Shown: piece by piece, positions 49,882 to 61,389 of the stretch
Position numbering within the stretch: the stretch's first letter is position 1
Layout: each line of letters starts with the position of its first letter
Assembly: GCF_958298935.1 (NCBI RefSeq)
Contig: NC_084922.1
Coordinates: 45,605,958 to 45,669,957, forward strand
Origin: Phragmites australis
Taxonomy: Eukaryota > Streptophyta > Magnoliopsida > Poales > Poaceae
Length of the DNA stretch: 64,000 bases
Direction of reading: 5' to 3'
The notes under the pieces: model-generated
What the model saw: the letters and a program-made list of their open reading frames with translations, nothing else
The model's database searches: none
What the model was told of the DNA's origin: nothing
Translations under genes and position numbers: made by a program

Positions 49882-50135
49882 CTCCCTCCGATCGTAAATA
49901 TAGGTCATTTTAGATTTGTGCATAAGGATTAAAAAAGTAGATCAAATGATCTTGTTACCTTTCATTTATTCTGCATTAGAAAATATAACTCATTCATTTG
50001 TGAGAGCAGTATCATTTATTAAACAAAGACAAGACGGGAACAAAAGAGAAACAAATACATAGAAGTTCGAGAATGACTTATATTTAGAGGATAATTGATA
50101 AGGCTAAAACGACTTATATTTGCAACCAGAGGGAG
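49882..50135. mobile_element. Stowaway MITE inside the hAT element
   Basis: Left end CTCCCTCCGATCGTAAATAT, right complement CTCCCTCTGGTTGCAAATAT, TA at 49880-49881 and 50136-50137, 254 bp. Closely similar throughout to 41985-42237. Confidence 0.8.
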
Positions 50136-50424
50136 TATTTGCTAACTGAAATCCACATAAGTTGCTACCTCCGAATATAACCGAAAAACTATTTTTAGCG
50201 TGCCCTCGGGTGGTCAAGTCGCGAAACACTGTTTGAGCAGCCCGCGGACAGACTCACGCTGGATTGGGGGACCGACTACGAGCCGATTTGGGCGATGGGA
50301 AAAATGAGTGGTGGAGGGGGGCGGCCTCTAAGCCGGTCTGGGCTTCGTTGGCCCATAGAGGGAAAAAGAGAGCACGCGTGGCTGATCTGGCCCAAAGGAG
50401 TAGAGCACGTGGGGGGACACTTTT

Positions 50425-50765
50425 ATTGATAAAAGTTTGTGCTGAAATTTTTTCTTGATAATTTTTTCACAAAACATTTTTCTCGATAACTTTTACTCAA
50501 AAAATTTTCCCGATAATTATTTTTGGTAACTTTTTCTCGATAACTTTTCAGCCAAACTTTTCTTGTAACTTTTGAGCAAAGCTTTTGAGATAAATTTTTT
50601 CTCAAAATTTTTGAGCCAAACTTTTGAGACAATTTTTTTCTTAAAACTTTTGAGCCAAAATTTTTCTCAAAACTTTTGATACAAACTTTTTCTAGAAAAA
50701 AATTCAACCGAACTTTTAAGCTAAACGTTTTCTCAAAATATTTGAACAGAACTTTTGAGCCACTG
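50425..50765. repeat. Degenerate AT-rich minisatellite
   Basis: Loose repetition of CTTTTGAGCCAAACTTTTT and TCTCAAAACTTTTGAG-type units of about 25-30 bp. It generates a Lys/Arg-rich open frame on the minus strand that is a by-product of the repeat. Confidence 0.7.
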
Positions 50766-51735
50766 CTCACTGTTGCTTTGCTGGCTACCGATCGGGTCGA
50801 GTGAGATTCGCACGGTGAGACGAGTGAGACCGTAAGACACCAACATGCGCGACCTCGTAACAGAAGGTGGCGGGCGACTCATGAGTGCTTTTTGTCTGTT
50901 TGGTGTTTGAGATTCGCATGGAGCGCTGCGAGTAGGCGCGCGCCAATTAGCAGGATCCGAATATAACCAGCAACGGAAAGCACGGGGACAACGCTTGGCC
51001 TTCATCTAGCTCGCACAAGATTGATGAATGCCAGTGGAGCAGAAGCGGTAGCCACGAGTCCTCCGGCTCATAGCCTCGCCCGACATGCTGGTCGCCCCTC
51101 ACTGCATGGTGAGAGGATTAGCTAGCCGCCGGCACGGTAAAGGTGGGCGATGGTGCAGAGCAGTGATGCGAGGGCGCGGGTGGCATCACAGATCAAAGAG
51201 CACGGGGAGGCAACCAACCAGCAGTGTGGATCAGGGCAGCAGTGCCGCGAGCAATCATGAGGTGAGGTGAACAACAGCACGGATCAATACATGAATGATT
51301 GCTCAGCAGCAGGCCCGACACGCCGCTCTGCCCTACCGGCACCTCGCTGGTGCTGTCGCTGCCATGCACCTCTAGAATTGTGCTCACGTTGCGCCATGCG
51401 TTGTGGGCTATTGGCCGATACGCCACTGGGCCATGGGGTTGTGTGGCATTGTGAGCTGTGCACTAGGCTGTTGCGCCATGGGCTATGGACAGTATATGTA
51501 TATGATATATAGGAAAAAATTTGTATAAAATTTTGGATGTACATCTGTACACCGTTATCCCTTAGTGGGTTCTCCCCTGCACGAGCCCCAGCATTTCCTA
51601 TTTATTATGATGCTAAGTGGAACGGGACCATAACCAAAAAGAGTTGGTTTTGCCCTTGATCAGGACGTGTGGTGGGGATAGACTCCCCCTTATTCTCGGC
51701 TTAGTTAGGATACACCTTAGACTGAAATTACTATC

Positions 51736-53985
51736 CAACAAGACAGCACCGATGCCCGAGCGGTAGCCGGAGGTCCTAGCAGCATCCGCGTTGGCATCGC
51801 TCTGGGTGCTCGACGCGACTTAGGTTCGACGAGCTCCCACATGCCTCCATTGTCATCATTTCACGCCCCGATGTGGGGGACATCATGCCCATACTTCTTT
51901 CTTATACCATCAAGCTCCACAACAAGCTCGTCCCCTAAGAGCTCGTGTGGATGTTGCAACTACTCGTCCTTGGAACCGGCTGCGGCTACTCGTCCCCCAG
52001 CAGCGGATCCTATATGGGAGGGTGGATCCAGTGGCGGCTGTTCGCCCCAAGGAGCTTGTGTGCAGGGTGATGTGTCCAAAATACACATGATATTTTCTAG
52101 TGATTTATGAATATCTTTGATAATTATTGCTAGACTAATCATTGATTAACTACAATTAACTCATCAGAAAATTGCACAATTCATGTAGATAGACGCGAAG
52201 ATCTCACGAAAATAAAACCAATCGTACCAGTCATGTCTCGATTGGAGTTTCTAGAAGGTTTATAAGGGTGCGGTACGACCACCAGCTACTATACCTACTG
52301 ACCGTATCACCACCCTCTGTGTCTAGCTTCTAACCAAACAACTTTCATAAAGGTGATGGCGTCAAATGACTTTCATAGGCGGCACAAACATTATCCCACT
52401 GGTTATTTAGACGATATTGATCCACGTCAAAGGAGCAACCACAGAATCACCACAAGACATCGAAAGGCCATCAAGAGATCTAGTCACAACCATTTTCACC
52501 ATACTTGATCCATTTTCCATCAATTAGATCAATTGTAATGTGTCTCCTCCATCATTTCTCGGTGTAAATATTTATCGCATCAAGGAAGTTATTCATGTTT
52601 GCCTTCAATTATGTTCTTCATTTATTTGATGATGATCTTCATTATTATTGTTATGAGTTTAATTTCCATTGCAATGAGCAGATAGTTCCCTTAGGGAGAC
52701 ATGATGCTTAGGTGCCATGTAATGTACCATTAGTGTAGATGGGGAGTAATATTAACATTATCATTTGCTATGCAAATCCTTTTGTTTGTCTCTCACCTCT
52801 TCAATGTTTGTTTGGCCACAAATAGAAGGATTAGGTCTACAGAGGGAAGCAATGACTGTATGGATGACCAAGTTATAGATTGTGGTTCGATTGTAGGGAC
52901 TGTACATGTCTTGATAGGGACTCTACCTGACTGCAACAAAGAAGTTTCATATGGAATCGATGGTAAAACCATGGCACACAAGGTGTTATTTCGAGATTTG
53001 TCCCTTAATAGATGTGTATGGCGATAGTGTTGTGTGCACTTAAGGATGATCATTCTTATCCAATGGCCCACATAAGAGATCGGAGGGTAGGAGAAGATTA
53101 GGGTGTGTCACCCCAAGTGACAAGCATATTTCATTCCTACGGTTAATCTTTATCTTATTTATTCACTAATATGTAGATCATCTCCCGATCTGCACGACCA
53201 ACTAGCTACATAGATCCGATGTGTCCTATACCCTACTTTTAATCATTGTTGCCATCCTTTTTAAATTTAGCATTATTTATTGTTTCACGTATTCAAAACT
53301 TGTGTCGAATATGTTTAACTTTGAATATGATAATATGCGGGCGTGCTAGAATACAGAGTATATGAGAGATGGAAGATTGTAATAATCGAAAATATGTAAA
53401 CTTTATTGATTCATCATCGAAATCATAAAGGACAAGTTTCTCCTATTATACATGTTACTTCCCAACGCACACACCAATCTAACTGTATAATATGCGATTG
53501 CTTCTTCTTGGTTCCTGGGGCTTCGTGAAGTTTCTCCGGTTAATTACGCCCATCTTCAGGCTACTTTTGATTAAACTACACTAGCGGTCATCATATCAAG
53601 TATATCTTCGAGTCAGTAAGGCTGTAGTAACACGTGACAAAGACAGAGCATTAGATAATAAAAGAAGAAAGATGAGAAAATAGTCTAGCATCACTTCATT
53701 GATTGTTTATGCAACCCTGGTCATCACCGGCCTCCGTATAGTGTAAATGAAAGAGGTGAGTTAGGAGCACAGCACAATACGCAGCTTCTACCGGTAACGG
53801 TAGCTAGGTTGTGACTAGGAGCCTGGCGCCGTGCTTAGCTTACTAACTCCCTCGGGGCCTCAGAAGCATCCTCATCGGCCAACCAAAGGCAACATGCAAC
53901 ATTACATGAAGGAAAAAGCCACATAGGTGGGGTAATCACTAGCAAGCCACGAAGGCATTAGCCGCAAGGGCACTAAAGGGATCGG
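51736..53985. other. Non-genic, unclassified repeat-like DNA
   Basis: No supported gene. 52075-53200 has the texture of an LTR (starts near TGATGTGTCCAAAATACACA, long non-coding), but I could not find a second copy or a target duplication. The open frame at 52770-53027 has no known domain. 53700-53985 resembles 58570-58640 over about 58 bp. Confidence 0.35.
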
Positions 53986-54788
53986 TGACGTCCTAAGATG
54001 GGGTCAATTAGGACACTTAGAACTATTTCGGCTCCAAAAACAACACACGATAAACGTATATCAATTTCTATCTAAATATGTTGTAGGTTTGTCTAGTGTG
54101 TCTACTCTACCGATTAAAGCACTTGCAACCTATCTAAGAAGGTAAATTGCAAGAATGTAAATGAGGAAATGTAAATAAGATAGAGAGAGCAAACTTGGCA
54201 CAAGGAATTTTTTCCTGTGGTATCGATGGAATGAATACCATCCCTAGTCCATATTGGAGATCTATAAAGGATATGCTCTCGGTCGGCATCCGGTCACGAC
54301 TCTTAAGCCACAAAGTCACAAAGATAATGTGTCCACCCGGATGAACCACCAAGGCAAGGTCTCACCACTAGCCTCTCTTCCTGTTCCTTGCCATCGTGAT
54401 CACTTTAGAGCTTGAGTCGCCAATGTAAGGGTCTCCGCGTCCCCGCACAATCACCTTATCACCACTTCACACTAGGTCGGAGGGTCAACAAGCTTGCCGG
54501 CGAGTCACCAAGACTCCAAGGTGCCGGCGTATCACTTGGCACAAGGTTGGATCACTTGTTGATCCACTCTCTAGGGAGCAATCACCTAGCAACACTCTCT
54601 CTAGTCCTATAAGCACTAATCACTCACTAATATTGTTCTTAATCACCTTGGATAATCACATTAAGCACTTTGATAGCTTGGATGTCTTCTCAAGTATACA
54701 TGAACTTCTCTGGACTTCAGCTGCATGCCACAGCTTCAAATGACTGAGTGGAGGGGTATTTATAGCCTCAAACCCGTGCACAAGTTGT

Positions 54789-57781
54789 TAACCTAACCGC
54801 TCAGAAAAGTTGTTGTGAGGAACCGTCTAAATAATATTCTAATTAATCATCGGGAGGATCATTATTTATAATCACAACCTCGATGATTAACCAGAATATC
54901 ATCCCAGTAGTCTCAGCACGTGTTTTGTGCCCAAGATCGAAACACATGCCTTTCAACATTTAGCATCACAACATAGCTTAAGAAAGATCAAGTAATTAAC
55001 ATTTATATTACAAGTCTTTAACATGCAACTATTTTCAACAATTTACATCAAAAGGCAACAACATCTACGCATCGAAAATATAAACCTATACAACAAAAGA
55101 GAGTGGAGCCACATGCCCTTAGGCTCCACCCTAAAAGCACGACCTCTGAGAGTAGGATGAACTACTCTTGCCCGCTACCCGGAATGACAGTCACGAAGTA
55201 TCCAAACACCGGCTCTTCCTCACTAGCAGCACCTGAAAACGCATGCATGAGTACGAAGGTACTCGCAAGACTTAAACCATATAGAGCACATATACATAGC
55301 TCAACTCCAAGGATTATGAATTGAGATATTAGCAAGGAAAAGCCACATGGTTAAGTTAAATATAAGCAGTTAACAACCTAGACATATATGTGTGAGCAAC
55401 TAACTTAACCAATAATAACATAACTCTACCATGCCATAACCAACTGAACATAAATAATTGGAAACATAAGAACATATGAGTAACAAAGACCAGCTCAACC
55501 ATCTCCCACATATCCAACCATCAATCACAAGTGAAAACTCTATGACCGATGCAGATGGACAGAAGCATGCTCATGACCAAGAGCGTAGCATTTCAAAATG
55601 TTTTTACACCCTGCAGGGGATACTCCTAGACCCACACGACTTGAGGACCATACGGCTTGCATGACCACACAGATCTATACAAGGGGTACTCATGTCAACC
55701 TTTCCCAATAAGCCCCAACCATTTGGATCATGCATTGCTCGGTGCGGAGGTACTATAATTACTCCCGAAGCAAATTAGCACCTCTTACAAGCCCGCCTGC
55801 TCACACAGTCAATGTTCACGCCCAAATGATCACAGCTACAGAGGTATTCAGCTCGCCTTACCATTAGATCGGCATGTGGTGAGTAAGATAAGTGCTAAAG
55901 CCGACTACACCGACGATTGGTGCTTAAATGATGCAAGCGGTCTACGGTGTCCGGGATCCTCTCCCGGCCTGCCCCCAGGACTTTCCTCCGGAGCAGATAA
56001 CACCTCTAGCATCGCCCACATCTTGTCTCATACTCACCACTCGTCTAACATCATCAACCCATAACCAACATTGTGATCATTATGAAAGTAAATAACGCCT
56101 ATGCTTGTGAACGATGAAACAATTCACCGCTCGACTTCTACCGAATGACCTATGTATTGTTAAGCATTTCAATTTAACTTGTAAACTAGACACCAACAAC
56201 ATATTCAAGGCGACAAGGAAAGTATGAACAACAATTCAAGGTAGAAGTAATGCATTCAACATAGGATCTACCCATTTGTACCTGATCTCGACTCGACAGA
56301 TGCAAACATATATAAGCATAGTTCATCAATTTTAGACTTCATTCAATTGAACAAAGGTGCAATATGCTTAATTGCTTGTCTTGCTGCTCAGGTGACCGCC
56401 TATAATTACCCAAGCAACACTAGCAGAAATTCAGAAGATTAGAGTCGTCGTCAACCATAGTCGTATGCTCCTTGTTCACTAAAGAAAAGCGTATGCAATG
56501 ATGAGTATGAGTGAAATGCAATAATACATGCCACAATATGCATATGATGAATTTCCATAAAATATGCCATATAAAGCATGAAAACATTTTTTTCTAGTTA
56601 GAACAAGTCATAAGGAACTAGAAAAATTGGTTTCACTAATGTTGGACTTGTAAAAAATTAATGGTGAATTAATGAAGCCTCAACCTAATTAATTAATCTC
56701 AGAAATTTAACTAACTATTTAATAGCTGGGGACATTTTTAACAGGTAGATGAGGTTATTATGAAGGCAACAAAATTGGTTTCATAATTTTTGGAGCTCGT
56801 ATGAATTAGCTATGAATTTTACAAGCTATCAACACAAAGAAAAAAGTTTGACGAATAGCAAATCCGGATTATCCGGGTTGGGCCGGACACTCCGGTTTCC
56901 GGAGTCTCCGGGTGACCCTCAGGGTGGGGGTCCTTTGTCATCTTTGGCTATGACCGCTCGGATACTCCGGGTTCCTCCAGAATAGCCGTTTTGAGGGCAA
57001 AAATTGGTTGGTTTGATTTGAGAGCCTCTCCAAGTCAAAGAGGAATATGTTTAGGAGAGTTTATAGAGTCTAGAACACCCTCATCAACCTAGCAACTCAA
57101 TTTCATCAAAATTCCCCAAATTGCTCCAAAACCCCAAGAACTCAAGAACTCTACTCAAACTCGAAATTGACCAACTAAAATTGAATTCACATGCGTACCC
57201 AAGATGATTGTGGAGTTGGGTGATCATCGGGTGACGGAGAATGGAGGAAATCGCCCAGGAGATAAAGAAATCCGGTGTTCCTCACGTTTCAACCCTAAAC
57301 ACCAAAATGAGTCAAAATCGACTCGAATCCTTCGGGAAAGAGCAAACAAATTGGAGGGTTGATAGCTTATGAGCTCATGATCGTGTAGATACCACATGCA
57401 TACATTGATCTTTCTCCTAGAGAGAGAAATCTGAGGAGAAAGAGAGAGCTTGGGGGAGAGGGGGTGCTCCCTTGTGCTTGGCCGGTTTGGAGCTCAGGAG
57501 GGGCACTGTGGGATGAGGAGGAAAGAGATGGAGCAGGTGGTGCTGTCCCTTTTGGTGGTTGGGATGGTGGGGGCCACTTGTGGGGCTCACGTGTTGGAGA
57601 AAAAGGGTCTATTTTAACTACGAATTCCATTCTTTTCTGCCCCAAATTTCTTTCTCTTATCCAATTGACTCAAAATGAAGTATTCTTGTGTGCTAAAATA
57701 TTTTACCTCAAATTTAATTATGATGCTAATGACACATGATTAAGCTTAATTACGTGATTACAGAATTTAGGACGTGACAAT
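54789..57781 (-). repeat. Solo long LTR (gypsy, Tekay/Del-like), copy 3
   Basis: The minus strand begins TGTCACGTCCTAAATTCTG at 57781 and ends ...GCGGTTAGGTTA at 54789; 2993 bp. Flanks gttgt (54784-54788) and attgt (57782-57786) differ by one G/A. No internal coding. A TATA-like CTATAAACTC lies near 57067-57058, about 720 bp from the LTR start. Its own interior carries a CCGGATTATCCGG cluster at 56865-56980. The 3' boundary (TA rather than CA) is the weak point. Confidence 0.6.
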
Positions 57782-57789
57782 TGTTAACA

Positions 57790-58390
57790 CTAGACGATCC
57801 GGTGAGAATAATAGTACTAATACCGGATCATCCGGTGAGTACACTCTCACAAACTAGTCGTTCGAACCCCACTCAAGCCTCTATGAACATCAAACACTCC
57901 GATGTATAATTCATCTTCACCACCGGACTATCCGGTGAGTTATCCTAAGCCATCCGAGTTTTTTCTTCTTCTCTATGTAAATTACTTCGGTGAAAGCATC
58001 CGGTATACATCACTTCATCACCAGACTATTCGGTGAGTTGACTTCAGTCATCCGAGCCAATGCAACCCTCTCTAGAAATAATGGTCTGGTGTGCACAGAT
58101 TTCATCACCAGACCATCCGATGCATTGAACTTTGTTCTGCCTCTTTGCATTGTACATTGTCCGATGTGTGCAACACATTGATCACCGGGCCATCCAATGC
58201 TTTGATCTTCAACTTCAATGACTGCAACCTTCTCTGGACAAAATGCTCCGGTGTGTATCTTCTCTGATCATCGGACCTTTTGGTGAGGTCCTTCAGGCCT
58301 CTCTCCCCTTTGTCAAATATGCTCCGGTGAGTTCAACATCCAGAGCACCGGACCATCTGGTGAGGCAAATCTTCCTGGGTTTTCTCCAAG
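57790..58390. repeat. Palindromic CCGG-rich tandem array
   Basis: About eight degenerate units of 70-100 bp, each with a core like CACCGGACCATCCGGTGAG (for example near 57820, 57918, 58020, 58110, 58180, 58265, 58350). The core is a dyad (CCGGA-N-TCCGG). Spacer text varies. Confidence 0.7.
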
Positions 58391-58569
58391 TCAGTTCAAC
58401 TTTGTCTCGGCTACGGTGGCTTCTCGATGTATTGCATCCATGAGACCTACTAACATATATTCATGACAAGCATGTTAGTTCCATTGACTATATTGTCATT
58501 AATCACCAAAATCACAATCATAGCCTAATAGGGTCATTTTTGCTATAGCACTATATTATCTGCTATAAG

Positions 58570-60490
58570 CATTATCGGACGGCCACACAGGCAGGGTGAT
58601 CACCGTGAGCCACAAAGGCATCAGTCATGAAGGCACTGTATCCTTTGCAATAAGCTTTATTAGATCCAACAGCAATAAGCCACCAATGTGTATCAAAATC
58701 GACAACAACAGAAGACAGTATAGTGCAATTCTTGACTTCAAACTGGAAGGGGCAGCACATATGAATTGAGAAGCTGCCCACAGGCACATCAAAATAGCAA
58801 GGCCACCATAGGGCAAGCAACTGCAAGATGCAATAGTAGCATCATAGCATTAGGCTCAATACCAAAGTGATCACAACTTTCTACAGGGTATCATTCGGCA
58901 ATATGAAACCAACAATAGGACTGCAACAATAGGAGACCACGCCATGTATTAGGAAATAGTAGGAGGATGGTCGCCATGAATAGTAGCTAGCGCACTTGAA
59001 GTAGCAAGCACCAAGCCGTCAAGATTACAGCCAGAGACAACAGCGTGACACTATCAAGGTATACCATGACTGGGACTCGAAGCTACAATGGCATAAACAC
59101 GATCAAAGCTCAAGGCTACAACTATGTAGCCAGAGCTTGAAGCTTTAGGCATGCAACCAGAGCGTGGCATCCATGGCGTGCAGCCACAACATGAGTCTCT
59201 ACAACATGTGGACGAAGCGAGGCATCCACGGCACGAAGGCCGGTCACAAAAATAGTAGAAGCATAGTGACACACGAGTCGAGTACGCATAGGGTACCACG
59301 ACGCACAACCACACATCAAGAGAATGCATAGTAGCCGGGTTGGAGTAGGCACAATGTCGCACGTGAACAACAACTGAGAGAAACTTACGGCTGCCGAGCC
59401 ATACATCACAGAGAAGGATTAGAGGCGGCAGCCCTCATCTTGGCCACCCGACAAAGGGGTAGCTAGAGGATGAGCTGGCGGCCGAAGATCAGCACAACGA
59501 CATGGAGGTTGGGCTTAGATAGAGAGCACAACAGCATGACCAGACATCACATAGATAAAGGGAAAGAGCATGCAGCGCAGTCGGAGCACCAGCTTTGATG
59601 GCACAGCCATGCTAAGCATGACGCTGTGGTGACATACCTTGCTGATGGCGGTGACAGGGGTTGCAGCCATGTATGGTAGGGCCTCGATGTGGGCAGGCCT
59701 CCAGCCAGTTCTCCTAGTGCATGAGCAGTGGCAGGCAGGCCTCGGCCAGTAGGGGCACTCGAGATCTTGGCGGCCAGCCGGGCCGCGGTAGGGGCGCAGG
59801 GACACTGCTCCACTTCTTCTCAGTGTGGCGGCAAGAGGCCTGACACAGGCATAGACAATAGGGGATGGGCGACCAGTAGGGTATAGGCCAGCAGTGGCTT
59901 GGTACCCGGCGGGTCTTCAGCTTGGCATAGAGGCGGCGGTGTGGCAGGGCTTCGCCCGCTTCTCGTTTCGGTCCACCCTCCACAAACAGATCAAACCTGC
60001 GATATATATGGGTGGCGGTTCAAGTCTCGAATATGAGATAAAGCTCTGATTCTGTTGAGATTGTGAGGGGGAATCAGATAGTGATAGAACGGGGATCCGA
60101 TTTCAAGTGGATTCAGTGCGATTTGAGGGTGCTCGGCTGGGGATTGGCATGTGTGGCTTGGTCTCTAGCGTGTTTGTGCTGCTATAGGAGGAAGAAGGCA
60201 GGGGGCGTCCGCCTGGGTTTGGGCTGGCCCAATGAGAGGAAGCTAGGCCATAGTGAAATAGTGCGGGACTAGGCTAACCTGGGGGAAAGGTGATAGCTTC
60301 GAGATGACCTAACCTTGAGCTCCTTAGGATGAGGGAGCAAGAGGGCATAAGCTAGCTTGGCGCAACTGAATGGCTTCCCTCTGCTCTCTTTTAATTGATT
60401 TCCAGAATATGTAGTGGCATACTTTTAGGCTGCCAAACGTTATTTCGTTACTGGTTAGTCATAAATGTAGTTTTTGAGTTTGTCATGGAA
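58570..60490. other. Non-genic, degenerate repeat region
   Basis: No supported gene. Many short internal repeats (GGCATCCATGGC-like at 59165 and 59222; AGCCACAA; CAACAACAGCAA). Frames on the minus strand are open by composition only. 60060-60250 is GC-richer with no domain. Possibly untranslated sequence of an LTR element. Confidence 0.35.
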
Positions 60491-60497
60491 CATGTCG

Positions 60498-61385
60498 TGG
60501 GGTATGAGTGATCAAGATGGAATTTGCCCCTCCTTGATAACGGGAGAGATATCTCTGGGCCCCTCGAGGTAGTTGAATTGAGAAAATGCATGGCCATACC
60601 AATATGATTAAAGAGTTAATCATGATGAATCCACTACTTGATCGAGTGAATGGCCAAGCTATCACAAGGGTGGCACGTTTCTCACATTAAGCTTGACTGG
60701 TATCGTGAGTCGAAGGGATCGGTGCATGTGTATATCAAGGTTCAGTCGATATGATCTTTTGTGTATACTCGAGAGTCAACATATCCTGCTAGGGACCACT
60801 ATTGATTTCGGTTTGGAAAGGGTTTCTGAGTCGTAGCCGTTTGTACATGAACCTAACGGGTCACACACTTAATAGGTTGGAACAAAACATGCAAATTGGA
60901 TTCGTATATGAGTTTTGATTGGATTGTGATCCACGAGAAGTTAGAGTCCTAAAGGGCTTTCAAAGTGGGATCCCATGGACGAGCTCTATACAAGGAGAGG
61001 CGTGGGCTGGGTGTGCTAAGGTTGAGCCACTTCGAAATCCTATCCACAGCCTTCTACACGATCTCCCAAAACCCTAGCCGTGCGTGCGGTGCTAGCACAT
61101 CGGTGCTCAACGTTTCTGCCCAGTACGTGTGGATACCGTAGAGGCGCTGCTGCTATTGCGGTGTTGATCTTCTGGGCGAGTTGATCGCGACGTGTTCGGG
61201 ACTGGTCGCCCACCGTGACGAACTGGTCGACGTACTTGCTCGTCTGATCATGGAGCACAACGCGACCACTCGAATCTGGTCGGACAGCACGACACGACCA
61301 CTTAAAACTGATCGAGGATGTGACAGACCTGATCAAGAGCTGGTCAAGGAACTGTTCGAGGAGCATGACCACCAGCTCGGAGATG
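60498..61385 (+). repeat. Copia LTR
   Basis: Begins TGGGGTATGAGTGATCAAG and AATTTGCCCCTCCTTG. It contains a leader-like tract with CTATACAAGGAGAGGCGTGG and CCCAAAACCCTAGCC. At 61380 a second GATGGAATTTGCCCCCTCCT appears and runs straight into coding sequence. Orientation matches the copia relic that follows. Limits approximate. Confidence 0.5.
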
Positions 61386-61389
61386 GAAT

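Larger units (their letters stand above)
49195..51579 (-). mobile_element. hAT element inserted in copia LTR
   Basis: Ends CAGTGATGGGCCCA (49195) and, complement of the right end, CAGGGGAGAACCCA (51579): 9 of 14 match, with the CAG start typical of hAT. It interrupts a copia LTR whose other copy reads straight through, which fixes the limits. The flanking 8-mers tataagca (49187-49194) and cacgagcc (51580-51587) are diverged; compared with CGCGAGCC in the intact LTR nearly all differences are C-to-T or G-to-A, as expected for a methylated 8-bp duplication. A piece of hAT transposase lies inside. A Stowaway MITE (49882-50135) and a minisatellite (50425-50765) are also inside. Confidence 0.72.
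45985..51735 (-). mobile_element. Ty1/copia element, LTR split by hAT
   Basis: 3' LTR at 45985-46390, pol at 46540-48957, and a 5' LTR split into 48958-49194 and 51580-51735 by an inserted hAT element. LTR identity is shown by shared ATAGATGAGTTG(A/G)TGGAGCTC, GGAGGAGCTCGGTGTAGTTG, and GACTCCCCCTTATTCTCGG. It belongs to the same family as the element at 31874-34507, since the internal stretch 46380-46560 matches 32330-32520. Integrase here joins almost directly to the LTR, so gag and protease were lost. Confidence 0.72.
53986..58565 (-). repeat. LTR with promoter and CCGG array, split by solo LTR
   Basis: Read on the minus strand from about 58565, the two parts 58565-57782 and 54788-53986 join across an inserted 3-kb LTR to give about 1.6 kb. 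It has an upstream repeat array, a TATA box CTATAAATACCCC (about 54774-54762) and a long GT/GA-rich leader ending in CTAATTGACCCCATCTTAGG, which is LTR-like in style. The outer ends are estimates, and the superfamily is not determined. Confidence 0.42.

Noticed and set aside
50423..50770. Lys/Arg-rich 115-codon minus-strand frame
   Set aside because: Directly produced by the AT-rich minisatellite.
52770..53027. 85-codon plus-strand frame as a gene
   Set aside because: No domain, no promoter or splice context, and repeat-like flanks.
57790..58390. CCGG dyads as a CRISPR or integron-type array
   Set aside because: Degenerate plant LTR tandem repeat; spacer lengths vary and no recombinase is present.
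59054..59983. Several minus-strand frames of about 90-100 codons
   Set aside because: Arise from short internal repeats; Cys/His/Arg-rich without motif order.
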